A program made the position numbers and the translations under genes. From Bacillota bacterium (GTDB lineage: Bacteria; Bacillota_A; Clostridia; Lachnospirales; Lachnospiraceae), in the NCBI GenBank assembly GCA_023443625.1, contig JAEZTQ010000052.1, forward strand, positions 1-55,578: DNA of 55,578 nucleotides, given 5' to 3'. Positions within the stretch are counted from its first letter, which is position 1. The number at the start of each line of letters is the position of its first letter. This document shows, in pieces, positions 34,157-43,603 of the stretch. Under the pieces are notes generated by a model. That model did no database searches, was not told the DNA's origin, and worked only from the letters and a program-made list of their open reading frames with translations.

Positions 34157-35314
34157 TTGGATTATAAGAATGGATTGGAAGATTTATTTATATTGAAGGA
34201 TAATAAGAAATTAAGATATGGATATACTACCGGATCCTGTGCGGCGGCGGCAGTAAAGGCTGCTACTTTAATGATGATTTGTAAAACGCAAGTTCATTTT
34301 GTGGATTTGATGACTCCTAAAGGAATTCGATTGAACTTAAGAATTTTAGATATTACCATGGAAAAGGATTTTGTTATTTGTGCTGTTCAAAAGGACAGTG
34401 GGGATGATCCGGATGTAACCAATGGTATCATGGTCTATGCAAAGGTTACTAAGAATGATAAAGGCATCATCTGTATCGATGGAGGCCTTGGTGTAGGTAG
34501 GGTAACCAAAAATGGATTAGAGCAACCTAAAGGGAATGCGGCAATCAATAAAGTACCAAGACAAATGATCATGGATGCAGTAATGGAAGTGTGTGATGAG
34601 AATGACTATGCCAGCGGAATTAATGTAGAGATTATCATTCCAGAGGGAGTAGAAATTGCGAAACGAACCTTTAATCCCAATTTGGGGATTGTAGGTGGCA
34701 TATCTGTTCTTGGGACAAGCGGTATTGTAGAACCGATGAGCGAAGCGGCAATTATCGAAAGCATACGAGTAGAAATGAAGATGGTTGTTGCAAACGGCTC
34801 AGAATATTTGCTACTATCGCCTGGAAATTATGGTGTGGATTTTACAAGAGAAAACTTGTCGGTTCCCAATGTTCATTTTATTAAGTTTAGCAATTACGTG
34901 GGGGAAGCGATTGATATAGCAAAAGAGTTAGGGGTAAAAGGTATATTATTTATCAGCCATATTGGCAAATTTATAAAAGTGGCTGGCGGTATTATGAATA
35001 CCCATTCAAAGTATGCAGATGCTAGAATGGAAATCTTGGCCGCTAATGCTGTTTTAGCAGGAGCGTCTATCCATACGTTAGAAGAAGTATTAAAGTGCGT
35101 AACTACGGATGAGGCAATCGCCATATTGGAATCATCCAAAGTAATGGAAAAAACAATGGAGCATGTCATTGAAAAGATACAATACTATCTGAACCGTAGA
35201 GCTTATGAAGCAATAGAGATTGGAGCAATTATCTTTTCTAACCAGTATGGGATATTAGGACAAACAGAAAATGCAAAGGAGTTACTTCAATGTCTGGAAA
35301 ATTATACGGAGTAG
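34157..35314 (+). CDS. cbiD: cobalt-precorrin-5B C1-methyltransferase
   Basis: CbiD methylates C1 of cobalt-precorrin-5B in the anaerobic pathway. The 385-residue protein opens with RYGYTTGSCAAAAVKAA and contains SGDDPDVTNG, GGLGVGRVTKNGL and PEGVEIAKRTFNP, all hallmarks of the family. The start is TTG at 34157, with GGAGGG about ten bases upstream. It overlaps the 5' end of cbiL by 25 bases, which indicates coupled translation. Presence of CbiD marks the early cobalt insertion (anaerobic) route. Confidence 0.96.
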   Translation: MDYKNGLEDLFILKDNKKLRYGYTTGSCAAAAVKAATLMMICKTQVHFVDLMTPKGIRLNLRILDITMEKDFVICAVQKDSGDDPDVTNGIMVYAKVTKNDKGIICIDGGLGVGRVTKNGLEQPKGNAAINKVPRQMIMDAVMEVCDENDYASGINVEIIIPEGVEIAKRTFNPNLGIVGGISVLGTSGIVEPMSEAAIIESIRVEMKMVVANGSEYLLLSPGNYGVDFTRENLSVPNVHFIKFSNYVGEAIDIAKELGVKGILFISHIGKFIKVAGGIMNTHSKYADARMEILAANAVLAGASIHTLEEVLKCVTTDEAIAILESSKVMEKTMEHVIEKIQYYLNRRAYEAIEIGAIIFSNQYGILGQTENAKELLQCLENYTE

Positions 35315-35973
35315 GAGTTGGACCGGGTGATCCGGAGCTATTAACGATTAAGGCAATACGAATTATAAAAGAAGCAGATGTACTGGCAGTACCTGGTGAG
35401 CAAAAAGAAAGTAGTATAGCCTATCAGATTGCAAAACAGGCTATTAATGAAATAGATGCAAAGGAAATTATTTCGATTCATATGCCCATGACGAAAGATG
35501 AAGCACGTCTTGAGGATAGTCATAGAAAAGGAGCAGAAGAAATCATCAGTTATTTAGAAATGGGAAAAACAGTAGCATTTCTCACTCTGGGGGATCCTAC
35601 GATTTATTCTACTTATATCTATTTACAAAAGCGAATTGTAGAAAGCGGATATGAAGCAGAAATAATAAGCGGAATTCCATCCTTCTGTGCTGTAGCTGCC
35701 AAACTAAATATGGGACTTGTGGAGAAGAATGAGCAGTTACATGTAATTCCTTCCTCTTATGATATCGATGATATGATAGCTCTTCCAGGTACTAAAGTAT
35801 TGATGAAATCAGGAAAAAAAATAAGTACAGTCATTGAGTACTTAAGGACTAAGGATTATAAGGTATCAATGGTAGAAAACTGCGGAATGGAAAATGAAAA
35901 AATATATCGTAGTCTGGATGAAATAAAAGATGACGCAGGTTATTATTCCTTAATCATAGTAAAGGAGGATTAG
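35290..35973 (+). CDS. cbiL: cobalt-precorrin-2 C20-methyltransferase
   Basis: It adds the C20 methyl group to cobalt-factor II. The 227-residue tetrapyrrole methylase has GVGVGPGDPELLTIKA at the N terminus, FLTLGDPTIYSTYIY as the SAM/product motif and ISGIPSFCAVAAKLN. C20 methylase family is indicated by the IPSFCAVAAKL and STVIEYLR patterns. ATG lies within the end of cbiD, and the stop abuts the cbiF start with no gap. Confidence 0.93.
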   Translation: MSGKLYGVGVGPGDPELLTIKAIRIIKEADVLAVPGEQKESSIAYQIAKQAINEIDAKEIISIHMPMTKDEARLEDSHRKGAEEIISYLEMGKTVAFLTLGDPTIYSTYIYLQKRIVESGYEAEIISGIPSFCAVAAKLNMGLVEKNEQLHVIPSSYDIDDMIALPGTKVLMKSGKKISTVIEYLRTKDYKVSMVENCGMENEKIYRSLDEIKDDAGYYSLIIVKED

Positions 35974-36732
35974 ATGGTACATTTTGTTGGTGCTGGTTCC
36001 GGGGCAGTTGATTTAATTACTCTTCGTGGACAAAAGCTTTTAGAAAAGGCAGATATAATCATATACGCAGGCTCACTAGTGAATCCGGAACTCCTTGAGG
36101 TAAGGAAAACAGATTGTGAAGTCTATAATAGTGCAACCATGACCTTAGAAGAGGTAATTGAGGTTATTCTTAAGGGAGAAGAAAAAAGAAAAACGACAGT
36201 TAGACTTCATACAGGAGATCCATGTTTATATGGTGCAATTCGAGAACAGATGGATCTACTGGATGAAAAAAACATCGCCTATGAAGTCTGCCCCGGGGTT
36301 AGTTCATTTTGTGGTGCAGCATCTGCTTTGAATCTGGAATATACATTACCAGATGTTTCCCAAAGTGTAATTATTACTAGGATGGCAGGAAGAACTCCGG
36401 TTCCAGCGAAAGAAACGATAGCCTCCTTTGCAGCGCATCAAGCTACTATGGTTATTTTCCTTAGCGCGGGAATGCTAAAACAGTTATCTGAGCAGCTCAT
36501 CTTGGGAGGATATGATAAAAATACCCCGGCAGCAATTGTGTACAAAGCAACATGGAAAGATGAAAAGAAATTTGTTTGTACGATTGAAACACTTGCACAA
36601 ACAGCTGAGGAGAATACGGTAACAAAGACAGCTTTGATTATTGTGGGTGATGTCTTAGCTCACAGCAAATATAGTCGTTCGGAACTCTATAATCCATCGT
36701 TTTCCACAGAATTCAGGACAGCAAGTAAGTAG
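35974..36732 (+). CDS. cbiF: cobalt-precorrin-4 C11-methyltransferase
   Basis: It methylates C11 of cobalt-precorrin-4. The 252-residue protein begins VHFVGAGSGAVDLITLRG and has the diagnostic IIYAGSLVNPELL. RLHTGDPCLYGAIREQ and PGVSSFCGAASALNLEYTLP, as in CobM/CbiF, follow. AAAGGAGG within the end of cbiL serves as its ribosome binding site. Methylase paralogues L, F and H flank cbiG. Confidence 0.95.
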   Translation: MVHFVGAGSGAVDLITLRGQKLLEKADIIIYAGSLVNPELLEVRKTDCEVYNSATMTLEEVIEVILKGEEKRKTTVRLHTGDPCLYGAIREQMDLLDEKNIAYEVCPGVSSFCGAASALNLEYTLPDVSQSVIITRMAGRTPVPAKETIASFAAHQATMVIFLSAGMLKQLSEQLILGGYDKNTPAAIVYKATWKDEKKFVCTIETLAQTAEENTVTKTALIIVGDVLAHSKYSRSELYNPSFSTEFRTASK

Positions 36733-36766
36733 TATATTATTACGCATAAAAGGAGGAGCAGTGGGG

Positions 36767-37804
36767 ATGAAAATCAGTTTGATCAGCTTTACACAAAATG
36801 GTGCAAACCTGGGTCATCTTCTTGCAATATTTCTTAGTGTACAGGGATATGATGCGACTGTATTTACTGCTGGAGAGTATGCAAAAGGACTAAAAATAGA
36901 ATCTATCAATAAGCCTTTGAAAGAGTGGACAAAGGAGCAGTTTGAAAAAGCAGATGGAATAGTATTTATTGGTGCTACAGGTATAGCAGTGAGAACAATT
37001 GCTCCATTTATCAAAGATAAATGTACGGATCCCGCAATTCTAGTAATTGATGAAAAAGGGGAATTTGTGATACCGCTTCTTTCAGGTCATATTGGTGGCG
37101 CGAATGAGTTGGCACATAAAATAGCAAGTCATTTATGCACTATTCCAGTTATAACAACAGCGACGGATATTAATCAAAAATTCGCAGTAGATTTATTTGC
37201 TAAAAAAAATAATTTATATATTCCGAGAATGGATTATGCAAAAGCAATATCGGCAGCAATATTGAATGAAAAACAAGTTGGTTTTGAGAGTGAATTTCCG
37301 GTGATTGGTTCCCTTCCGGACAACATAACAGATAATAAGGACTGCGAATATGGGATTTGTATTTCTTTCAATGAAAAGAAAGAACAATTTGAAAAAACAC
37401 TAACTCTTATTCCTCAAATTATCACTTTAGGAATTGGTTGCAGAAAAGGGAAAACCGCAGATGAAATAGAAAATGTTGTTTTAGAAGTATTGGGATTGAA
37501 CCAGATTTCCCTTCATTCCATTTCCAATGTGGCATCTATCGATTTGAAAAAAGAGGAAGTTGGGTTATTGGAATTTTGTAACAGATTGGAGCTGAAACTG
37601 ATTACTTATCCGAAAGAAATAATGGAAAAGGTACAAGGGATCTATAGTGAATCAGATTATGTTAAGTCTGTGACAGGTGTCGGAAACGTGTGTGAAAGAG
37701 CAGCAATTCTAGGTAGCGGAAATGGAATTATGATACAAAAAAAATATGCGAAAAATGGAGTAACCGTTGGCATAGCAAAAAAAGACTGGAGTGTAAGATT
37801 TTGA
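36767..37804 (+). CDS. cbiG: cobalt-precorrin-5A hydrolase
   Basis: CbiG opens the delta-lactone of cobalt-precorrin-5A and releases acetaldehyde. The roughly 345-residue protein has the central PLLSGHIGGANELAHKIA motif and VITTATDINQKFAVD. Its C-terminal CobE-like domain holds GIGCRKGKTADEI and SVTGVGNVCERAAI. ATG at 36767 has AAGGAGGA nine bases upstream; a GTG at 36761 is in frame but too close to it. The stop overlaps the TTG start of cbiH. Confidence 0.95.
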   Translation: MKISLISFTQNGANLGHLLAIFLSVQGYDATVFTAGEYAKGLKIESINKPLKEWTKEQFEKADGIVFIGATGIAVRTIAPFIKDKCTDPAILVIDEKGEFVIPLLSGHIGGANELAHKIASHLCTIPVITTATDINQKFAVDLFAKKNNLYIPRMDYAKAISAAILNEKQVGFESEFPVIGSLPDNITDNKDCEYGICISFNEKKEQFEKTLTLIPQIITLGIGCRKGKTADEIENVVLEVLGLNQISLHSISNVASIDLKKEEVGLLEFCNRLELKLITYPKEIMEKVQGIYSESDYVKSVTGVGNVCERAAILGSGNGIMIQKKYAKNGVTVGIAKKDWSVRF

Positions 37805-38529
37805 GTAAAATATATGTTGTTGGCATTGGTCCGGGCGAGTATGAACAAATGACTATAAAAGCAGTGAAGGCACTTCAAAACAGTGATGTTATCGTTGGAT
37901 ATACAGTTTATGTTGATTTGGTCAGGACTTATTTTCCAGAGAAGGAGTTTTTAACGACTCCGATGAAAAAGGAAGTGGATCGATGCATTCTTGCTTTTGA
38001 AGAAGCAAAAAAAGGAAAGATAGTGTCTATGATTTGCAGCGGGGATGCGGGTGTCTATGGAATGTCGGGACTTATGTTAGAACTTGGAGAACAGCACCCG
38101 GAAACTAGTATTGAAATTATTACAGGAGTTACTGCGGCGCTCACTGGTGGAGCAATCCTTGGTGCACCACTTATGCATGATTTTGCTGTAATAAGTCTAA
38201 GCGATCTCTTGACCCCATGGGAAAAAATCGAAAGTAGATTGGAATATGCAGCAAAAGCAGATTTAGTAATCTGTTTATACAATCCATCCAGTAAAAAACG
38301 TTTTGATTATTTACAGAAAGCATGTGATATTGTTTTGAAATATAAAAAGCTAGAGACTGCCTGCGGTATAGCTGGTAATATTGGACGCGATGGAGAAACA
38401 AGTTGTGTCATGACGTTAGAGGAGTTAAAAGTAACACAAGTAGATATGTTTACAACCGTTTTTATCGGTAATTCGCAAACAAAAATTATCAATGGACGAA
38501 TGATTACCCCAAGGGGATATGAATTATAA
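37801..38529 (+). CDS. cbiH: cobalt-factor III / precorrin-3B C17-methyltransferase
   Basis: It methylates C17 with ring contraction. The 242-residue protein has IYVVGIGPGEYEQMTIKA, VGYTVYVDLVRTYFP, SGDAGVYGMSGLMLE and FAVISLSDLLTPWE followed by LVICLYNPSSKKR, the CobJ/CbiH signature. TTG at 37801 overlaps the cbiG stop. It follows cbiG as in many anaerobic B12 operons. Confidence 0.95.
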   Translation: MSKIYVVGIGPGEYEQMTIKAVKALQNSDVIVGYTVYVDLVRTYFPEKEFLTTPMKKEVDRCILAFEEAKKGKIVSMICSGDAGVYGMSGLMLELGEQHPETSIEIITGVTAALTGGAILGAPLMHDFAVISLSDLLTPWEKIESRLEYAAKADLVICLYNPSSKKRFDYLQKACDIVLKYKKLETACGIAGNIGRDGETSCVMTLEELKVTQVDMFTTVFIGNSQTKIINGRMITPRGYEL

Positions 38530-38559
38530 GAGAAATAAACCTATGGAAGGAGGCAGGCT

Positions 38560-40527
38560 ATGAATAAGATTCTTGTTTTTGCTGGTACTGTTGAAGGAAA
38601 AAGAATTGCAGAATATTTAGTCAGGGCTGGCATTGCAGTCCATGTTTGTGTTGCAACGCAGTACGGTGAAAAGCTTCTTCCAAAAGGGGACGAGATAACG
38701 GTAACATCGAAGCGTTTGACAATGGAAGAAATGAGAACACTTTTTGTCCAGCAAAATATTTCTCTAGTTATCGACGCAACCCATCCGTATGCGGTTTTGG
38801 TTTCACAAAACATAAAACAAGCTTGTATGGAAACAGGGAAAGAATATATGAGAATGCTTAGAGGTAGCATTCAGGAAAAAACAGAACATTGCACTTATTT
38901 GGATACAGTGGAAGATGCTGTTCAGTTTCTGAAAGATACGGAAGGAAATGTACTTCTTACCACAGGTAGTAAGGAATTGGAAAAGTTTACAGAAATACCG
39001 GAATATAGCAAACGCCTCTTTGCCAGAGTTTTGTCGACACCGACTGTTGTTAATGAGTGCCAGAAGCTGGGATTTGAAGGTAGAAATCTTATTTGCATGC
39101 AGGGACCATTTAGCGAAGAGCTAAACTTTGCTATGTTAAAACAAATCGATGCAAAATACCTGGTAACCAAGGAATCAGGTAATGCCGGTGGATTTATGGA
39201 AAAGCTTAATGCTGCAGGTAAGGCAGGGGCTAAAACTATAGTGATTGGCAGACCGTGTCAGGAAGAGGGAGTCACATTTGAAGAGTGCTTGTGTATACTT
39301 GGTGAGCGGTTTCATATTGAGAGTAGAAAAAAAATCACTTTGCTTGGAATCGGGATGGGCACCATTGATAATATGACGATAGAAGGTAGAAAAGCCTGTG
39401 AACATGCAGATGTAATCATTGGAGCAAATCGTATGTTAGAGTCGCTGACACAATTCCATAAACTGGTGTTTACTTCGTATCGCCCGGAAGAGATCAAAGA
39501 ATACATTGACAGCCATGCAGAATGCAGGAACATTGTTGTTGCATTATCTGGAGATATCGGATTTTATAGTGGTGCTACCAAACTAATTGAAACGCTTGAG
39601 AATTATGAACTTGAGTTGTTACCGGGGATTTCATCTGTTGTTTATTTGTGTTCTAAAATAAAGATGACATGGCAGGATGTAAAATTTATCAGCAATCATG
39701 GGAGATATGAAAATCTGATTGGTGCAGTAAAAACCTATCAAAAAGTATTTTCTTTACTGGGGGGACAAGATTGTGTCGGAAGTCTATGTCAGAAGCTTAT
39801 TTATTATGGACTGGGTGATGTAGTTATTTATCTTGGAGAACAGTTGTCATATGAGAATGAGAAGATTACGAAAGGGAGTCCATCTCAGTTAATGAACCAT
39901 TCATTTACAGAACCATGTGCTGTCTTAATTGAAAATACAGATGCAAAGCATTCAGTGATATCCCACGGGATTTCTGATGATAGTTTTATCCGGGGGAAAG
40001 TACCTATGACGAAAGAGGAAATTCGAAGTATATCCATTTCCAAGTTGAGGTTAAATAAGGATTCAATTATTTATGACATAGGAGCGGGGACTGGTTCTGT
40101 TTCAGTTGAAATGGCATTGCAGGCAATCGATGGTACTGTCTATGCCATTGAAAAGAAGTCAGAAGCGGTTGCCTTGATAGAGGAAAATAAAAAGAAGTTT
40201 GGTGCTGATAATCTGGTTGTAATAGAAGGCATTGCACCGGAGGCAATGGAACAATTACCTGAGCCTACGCATGCGTTTATTGGCGGGAGTTCCGGTAATT
40301 TATTGGATATTGTGAAGATTCTCCTTTATAGAAATCCTAAAATACGTATTGTAATCAATGCAATAACCCTAGAAACAATTTCAGAAGCGCTTCGGTGTGT
40401 GAAAAATCTTGATTTTTCAGAGGTTGAAGTAGTACAGGTTTCGATTTCGAAATCACAGACAATTGGCGATTATCATATGATGATGGGTCAAAACCCAGTG
40501 TATATTATCTCGTGTACTGGTAAATAG
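38560..40527 (+). CDS. cbiJET: CbiJ-CbiE-CbiT triple fusion (precorrin-6A reductase + C5,15-methyltransferase/decarboxylase)
   Basis: This 655-residue protein joins three consecutive catalytic steps. Residues about 1-250 are cobalt-precorrin-6A reductase CbiJ (ILVFAGTVEGKRIAEYL, VIDATHPYA, LLTTGSKELEKF, VTKESGNAGG). Residues about 258-450 are the C5 methylase CbiE (ITLLGIGMGTIDNMT, VALSGDIGFYSGA, ELLPGISSVVYLCSKI). Residues about 465-655 are the C15 methylase/decarboxylase CbiT (VPMTKEEIRSISISKL, IIYDIGAGTGSVSVEMA, HAFIGGSSGNL). CbiE-CbiT fusions (CobL) are common; the added CbiJ is less so. GGAGG precedes the ATG. A GTGAAAA/TTTTCAC hairpin sits in the gap to cbiA. Confidence 0.95.
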   Translation: MNKILVFAGTVEGKRIAEYLVRAGIAVHVCVATQYGEKLLPKGDEITVTSKRLTMEEMRTLFVQQNISLVIDATHPYAVLVSQNIKQACMETGKEYMRMLRGSIQEKTEHCTYLDTVEDAVQFLKDTEGNVLLTTGSKELEKFTEIPEYSKRLFARVLSTPTVVNECQKLGFEGRNLICMQGPFSEELNFAMLKQIDAKYLVTKESGNAGGFMEKLNAAGKAGAKTIVIGRPCQEEGVTFEECLCILGERFHIESRKKITLLGIGMGTIDNMTIEGRKACEHADVIIGANRMLESLTQFHKLVFTSYRPEEIKEYIDSHAECRNIVVALSGDIGFYSGATKLIETLENYELELLPGISSVVYLCSKIKMTWQDVKFISNHGRYENLIGAVKTYQKVFSLLGGQDCVGSLCQKLIYYGLGDVVIYLGEQLSYENEKITKGSPSQLMNHSFTEPCAVLIENTDAKHSVISHGISDDSFIRGKVPMTKEEIRSISISKLRLNKDSIIYDIGAGTGSVSVEMALQAIDGTVYAIEKKSEAVALIEENKKKFGADNLVVIEGIAPEAMEQLPEPTHAFIGGSSGNLLDIVKILLYRNPKIRIVINAITLETISEALRCVKNLDFSEVEVVQVSISKSQTIGDYHMMMGQNPVYIISCTGK

Positions 40528-40572
40528 CGTGAAAACAGAACGCGATTTTCACACTTCAAAGGGGAGGAATAT

Positions 40573-41946
40573 ATGAGACTGCCTAGAATAATGATTGGTG
40601 CTCCTTCTAGTGGGAGCGGAAAAACCATGATTACCTGTGGGATTTTGCAGGCTTTTGTGAATAGAGGGTTAAAGGTTGCTTCCTTTAAATGTGGACCGGA
40701 TTATATTGATCCATTGTTTCACAAGGAGGTGATTGGAACAAAATCTAAAAATCTGGATACCTTCTTTTGTAATGAAGATACCATTAAATATCTATTTGGT
40801 AAAACAGCAAAAGATGCTGATATATCAGTTATGGAAGGAGTTATGGGTTTTTATGACGGTGTAGGTGGAATATCTACAACCGGATCCTCCTATGAGCTGG
40901 CTAGAATAACGGACACCCCTACTATTCTAGTAATTAATTGTAAGGGTATGAGTCTATCAATTGTTCCTGTGATACAAGGCTTTTTGCAATACAAGGAATA
41001 CAGCAATATCTTTGGCGTTATATTAAATCAATTGTCAAAAAGCTTGTATTCTATCCTAAAAGAACAGATAGAAAAAGAGATTGGAATAAAAGTTTTTGGT
41101 TATGTACCCTTTCTTAAGGAACTAGTGATTTCAAGTAGACATTTAGGACTGGTCATGCCGGAGGAGATAGATGACATTCATAGCAAATTGAATAAACTGG
41201 CAGGTGTTTTGGAGGAAACCATTGAAATAGATGAAATATTGCAATTGGCAGATAAATCTGGAGAACTTTTTTATGAGACACCTGATATACCAAAATTAAG
41301 ACAAGAAGTAAGAATTGCAGTTGCAAAGGACGAAGCGTTTTGCTTTTACTACCAGGATAATTTAGAGCTGCTCCAGGACATGGGAGCAAAACTGGTTGAA
41401 TTCTCACCCTTACATGACAAAGAATTACCAAAAGACTCGGATGGTATTCTTCTTGGTGGTGGTTATCCGGAATTAGTAGCAGATAAACTTAGTTCAAATG
41501 AAAGTATGAGGGTTAGCATACGAACTGCATTGAATGGGAAGATGCCTTGTCTTGCTGAGTGTGGAGGCTTTATGTATCTTCACACTAAAATGGAGGACAT
41601 TTCTGGACAAAGTTATCCAATGGTTGGGAGCATTGCTGGTGAAGTTAAAAAAACCGATAAATTAAACAGGTTTGGCTATATTACTTTAATGGCAAATCAG
41701 GATCAAATGGTCGCTAAAGCTGGTGAATATATTGCTGCACATGAGTTTCACTATTTTGACAGCAATGACTGTGGTGATAGTTTTACCGCTTTTAAGCCAT
41801 TAAGAAAGACAAAGTGGAACTGTATACATGGAAACGAAAATATGGCGGTTGGATTTCCACATCTTTATTATTATTCCAATATGAGTGTCCCATTTCGTTT
41901 CCTTAACACATGTTTAGAATGGAACATAAGAAATGAAAATAGATGA
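40573..41946 (+). CDS. cbiA: cobyrinate a,c-diamide synthase
   Basis: It amidates the a and c carboxylates of cobyrinate using ATP and glutamine. The 457-residue protein has an N-terminal dethiobiotin-synthetase-like P-loop (GAPSSGSGKTMITCG) and KCGPDYIDPLFH. Its C-terminal class I glutaminase has the Cys in LAECGGFMYLH and a His in AHEFHYFD. GGGGAGG precedes the ATG. It overlaps the cobT start by 14 bases. Confidence 0.96.
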   Translation: MRLPRIMIGAPSSGSGKTMITCGILQAFVNRGLKVASFKCGPDYIDPLFHKEVIGTKSKNLDTFFCNEDTIKYLFGKTAKDADISVMEGVMGFYDGVGGISTTGSSYELARITDTPTILVINCKGMSLSIVPVIQGFLQYKEYSNIFGVILNQLSKSLYSILKEQIEKEIGIKVFGYVPFLKELVISSRHLGLVMPEEIDDIHSKLNKLAGVLEETIEIDEILQLADKSGELFYETPDIPKLRQEVRIAVAKDEAFCFYYQDNLELLQDMGAKLVEFSPLHDKELPKDSDGILLGGGYPELVADKLSSNESMRVSIRTALNGKMPCLAECGGFMYLHTKMEDISGQSYPMVGSIAGEVKKTDKLNRFGYITLMANQDQMVAKAGEYIAAHEFHYFDSNDCGDSFTAFKPLRKTKWNCIHGNENMAVGFPHLYYYSNMSVPFRFLNTCLEWNIRNENR

Positions 41947-42979
41947 AGCATTAAAAAAAATAAAACCGATAGATGAAAAGGCAAAAAATCAATGTATAAC
42001 TCGGTGGAACAGTATTGCAAAGCCACTGCACAGTCTAGGTAAACTTGAAGATGGTATTGCACAAATTGCAGGCATAACAGGCAATCATCAGGTGTGTATA
42101 GATAAAAAGGCATTAGTAATAATGTGTGCAGACAATGGGGTTGTGGCAGAAGGTGTAACACAGGTGGGGAGCGAGATTACGGCACTTGTTTCTGAAAACT
42201 TTCTCGATATGAATTCCTGTGTATGCATCATGGCAAAGCAGGCTGGCGTTGATGTATATCCTATTGATGTGGGAATTCGGGTTGATACAAGGGTTCCAAA
42301 GAAGAAGGTCTCTTATGGGACAAAAAATATGTTGCATGAACCTGCTATGACAAGAGAACATGCAATACAAATTATAGAAGCAGGAATCGACACGGTTTTT
42401 GAATTAAAAGAAAAGGGATATCAGATTATCGCAACAGGTGAAATGGGGATTGGTAATACAACAACAAGTAGCGCAGTTGCATCAATATTATTAGATGTGC
42501 CAGTAGAAGATGTTACAGGAAGAGGAGCCGGTTTGTCAAACGAAGGGCTTAATAGAAAAATAGAGGTTATAAAGAAGGCGATGGACACTCATCACCCAAG
42601 CAAAGAGGACCCGATTGATGTTATTTCAAAAGTTGGAGGTTATGATATTGCAGGAATGGTAGGTCTCTACATTGGAGGCGCAGTAGCGCAGATCCCAATT
42701 GTTATGGATGGCTTTATTTCAACTGTGGCAGCACTTGTTGCGACTCGTATTGATTCTCAAATTAGACAATATTTGCTGCCATCCCATGTATCAAAAGAAA
42801 TGGCAGGCAAAATGATATTGGATGCTTTAGGGGCGGAGCCTTATATTACCTGTGATATGTGTTTGGGAGAAGGAACAGGGGCTGTTTCTCTTTTTCCACT
42901 TTTGGATATGGGATTGGCAGTTTATTCCAAGATGAGTACATTTGAACAGATTGACATGGATGCCTACATACCTTTATAA
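41933..42979 (+). CDS. cobT: nicotinate-nucleotide--dimethylbenzimidazole phosphoribosyltransferase
   Basis: It makes the alpha-ribazole phosphate of the lower ligand. The 348-residue protein contains RWNSIAKPLHSLGKLEDGIAQ, VIMCADNGVVAEGVTQVG and EMGIGNTTTSSAVAS. GRGAGLSNEGLNRK and a late catalytic Glu region in CLGEGTGAVSLFPLLDM complete the match to CobT. The usual substrate is 5,6-dimethylbenzimidazole, but no bluB or bza genes are nearby, so the base may be imported or another benzimidazole or phenol may be used. Confidence 0.96.
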   Translation: MKIDEALKKIKPIDEKAKNQCITRWNSIAKPLHSLGKLEDGIAQIAGITGNHQVCIDKKALVIMCADNGVVAEGVTQVGSEITALVSENFLDMNSCVCIMAKQAGVDVYPIDVGIRVDTRVPKKKVSYGTKNMLHEPAMTREHAIQIIEAGIDTVFELKEKGYQIIATGEMGIGNTTTSSAVASILLDVPVEDVTGRGAGLSNEGLNRKIEVIKKAMDTHHPSKEDPIDVISKVGGYDIAGMVGLYIGGAVAQIPIVMDGFISTVAALVATRIDSQIRQYLLPSHVSKEMAGKMILDALGAEPYITCDMCLGEGTGAVSLFPLLDMGLAVYSKMSTFEQIDMDAYIPL

Positions 42980-43056
42980 AACGGAAAAACAAGAAATTTT
43001 TACGGTAAATTATGCTGATACTCATATTCGTGGGTTAAAGATAGATTGGAGATTTT

Positions 43057-43587
43057 ATGATTGTTGTTTTAATTGGTGGTAGTGGAAGTGGGAAATCTGA
43101 ACTTGCTGAAAACACTGCATTGCAGTTAAATAGTGGAGAACTGGTATATATAGCCACGATGCAGCCCTTTGACGAAGAGTCCAAAGTGCGGGTGAAACGA
43201 CATCAAAAGATGCGCCAAAGTAAGAACTTCAGAACAATCGAATGTTATACAGGATTGTCTAATGTGAAAGTGGCTAAGAATACAACAGCACTTTTGGAAT
43301 GCATGTCAAATTTGGTTGCAAATGAAATGTTCTCAGAAGAAGGCGCAAAAGAGAATACCTTAGTCGCCATAAAACAAGGAATTAATCAGTTGGCAGAACA
43401 GACCGATAATTTGCTGATTGTTACAAATAACATATTTGAAGATGGTTTCCTGTATGATGAAGAAACTACGAGGTACATGAAACTGTTAGGCGAAATAAAC
43501 AGGTGGCTATGTCAGATAGCTGATAAAGTAGTAGAAGTTGTTCATGGGGTACCTGTTGAAATTAAAAATATTAGCGACAGTATCTGA
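43057..43587 (+). CDS. cobU: adenosylcobinamide kinase / guanylyltransferase (CobU)
   Basis: CobU phosphorylates adenosylcobinamide and transfers GMP to it. The 176-residue product has the P-loop IGGSGSGKSELAE, YIATMQPFDEES, and VKRHQKMR with the His that carries GMP in known enzymes. LLECMSNLVANEMF is also present. The C-terminal region (VTNNIFEDGFLYDEETTRYM) departs from the usual NEVG-GIVP pattern. That pattern is instead found in the short second CobU-like gene at 44362. It lies between cobT and cobS, the normal position for nucleotide loop assembly. Confidence 0.88.
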   Translation: MIVVLIGGSGSGKSELAENTALQLNSGELVYIATMQPFDEESKVRVKRHQKMRQSKNFRTIECYTGLSNVKVAKNTTALLECMSNLVANEMFSEEGAKENTLVAIKQGINQLAEQTDNLLIVTNNIFEDGFLYDEETTRYMKLLGEINRWLCQIADKVVEVVHGVPVEIKNISDSI

Positions 43588-43603
43588 TCAGGAAGGAACT
43601 TAG

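Noticed and set aside
40528..40572. Terminator between cbiJET and cbiA
   Set aside because: The GTGAAAA/TTTTCAC hairpin has no T-tract, and the operon continues with overlapping genes.
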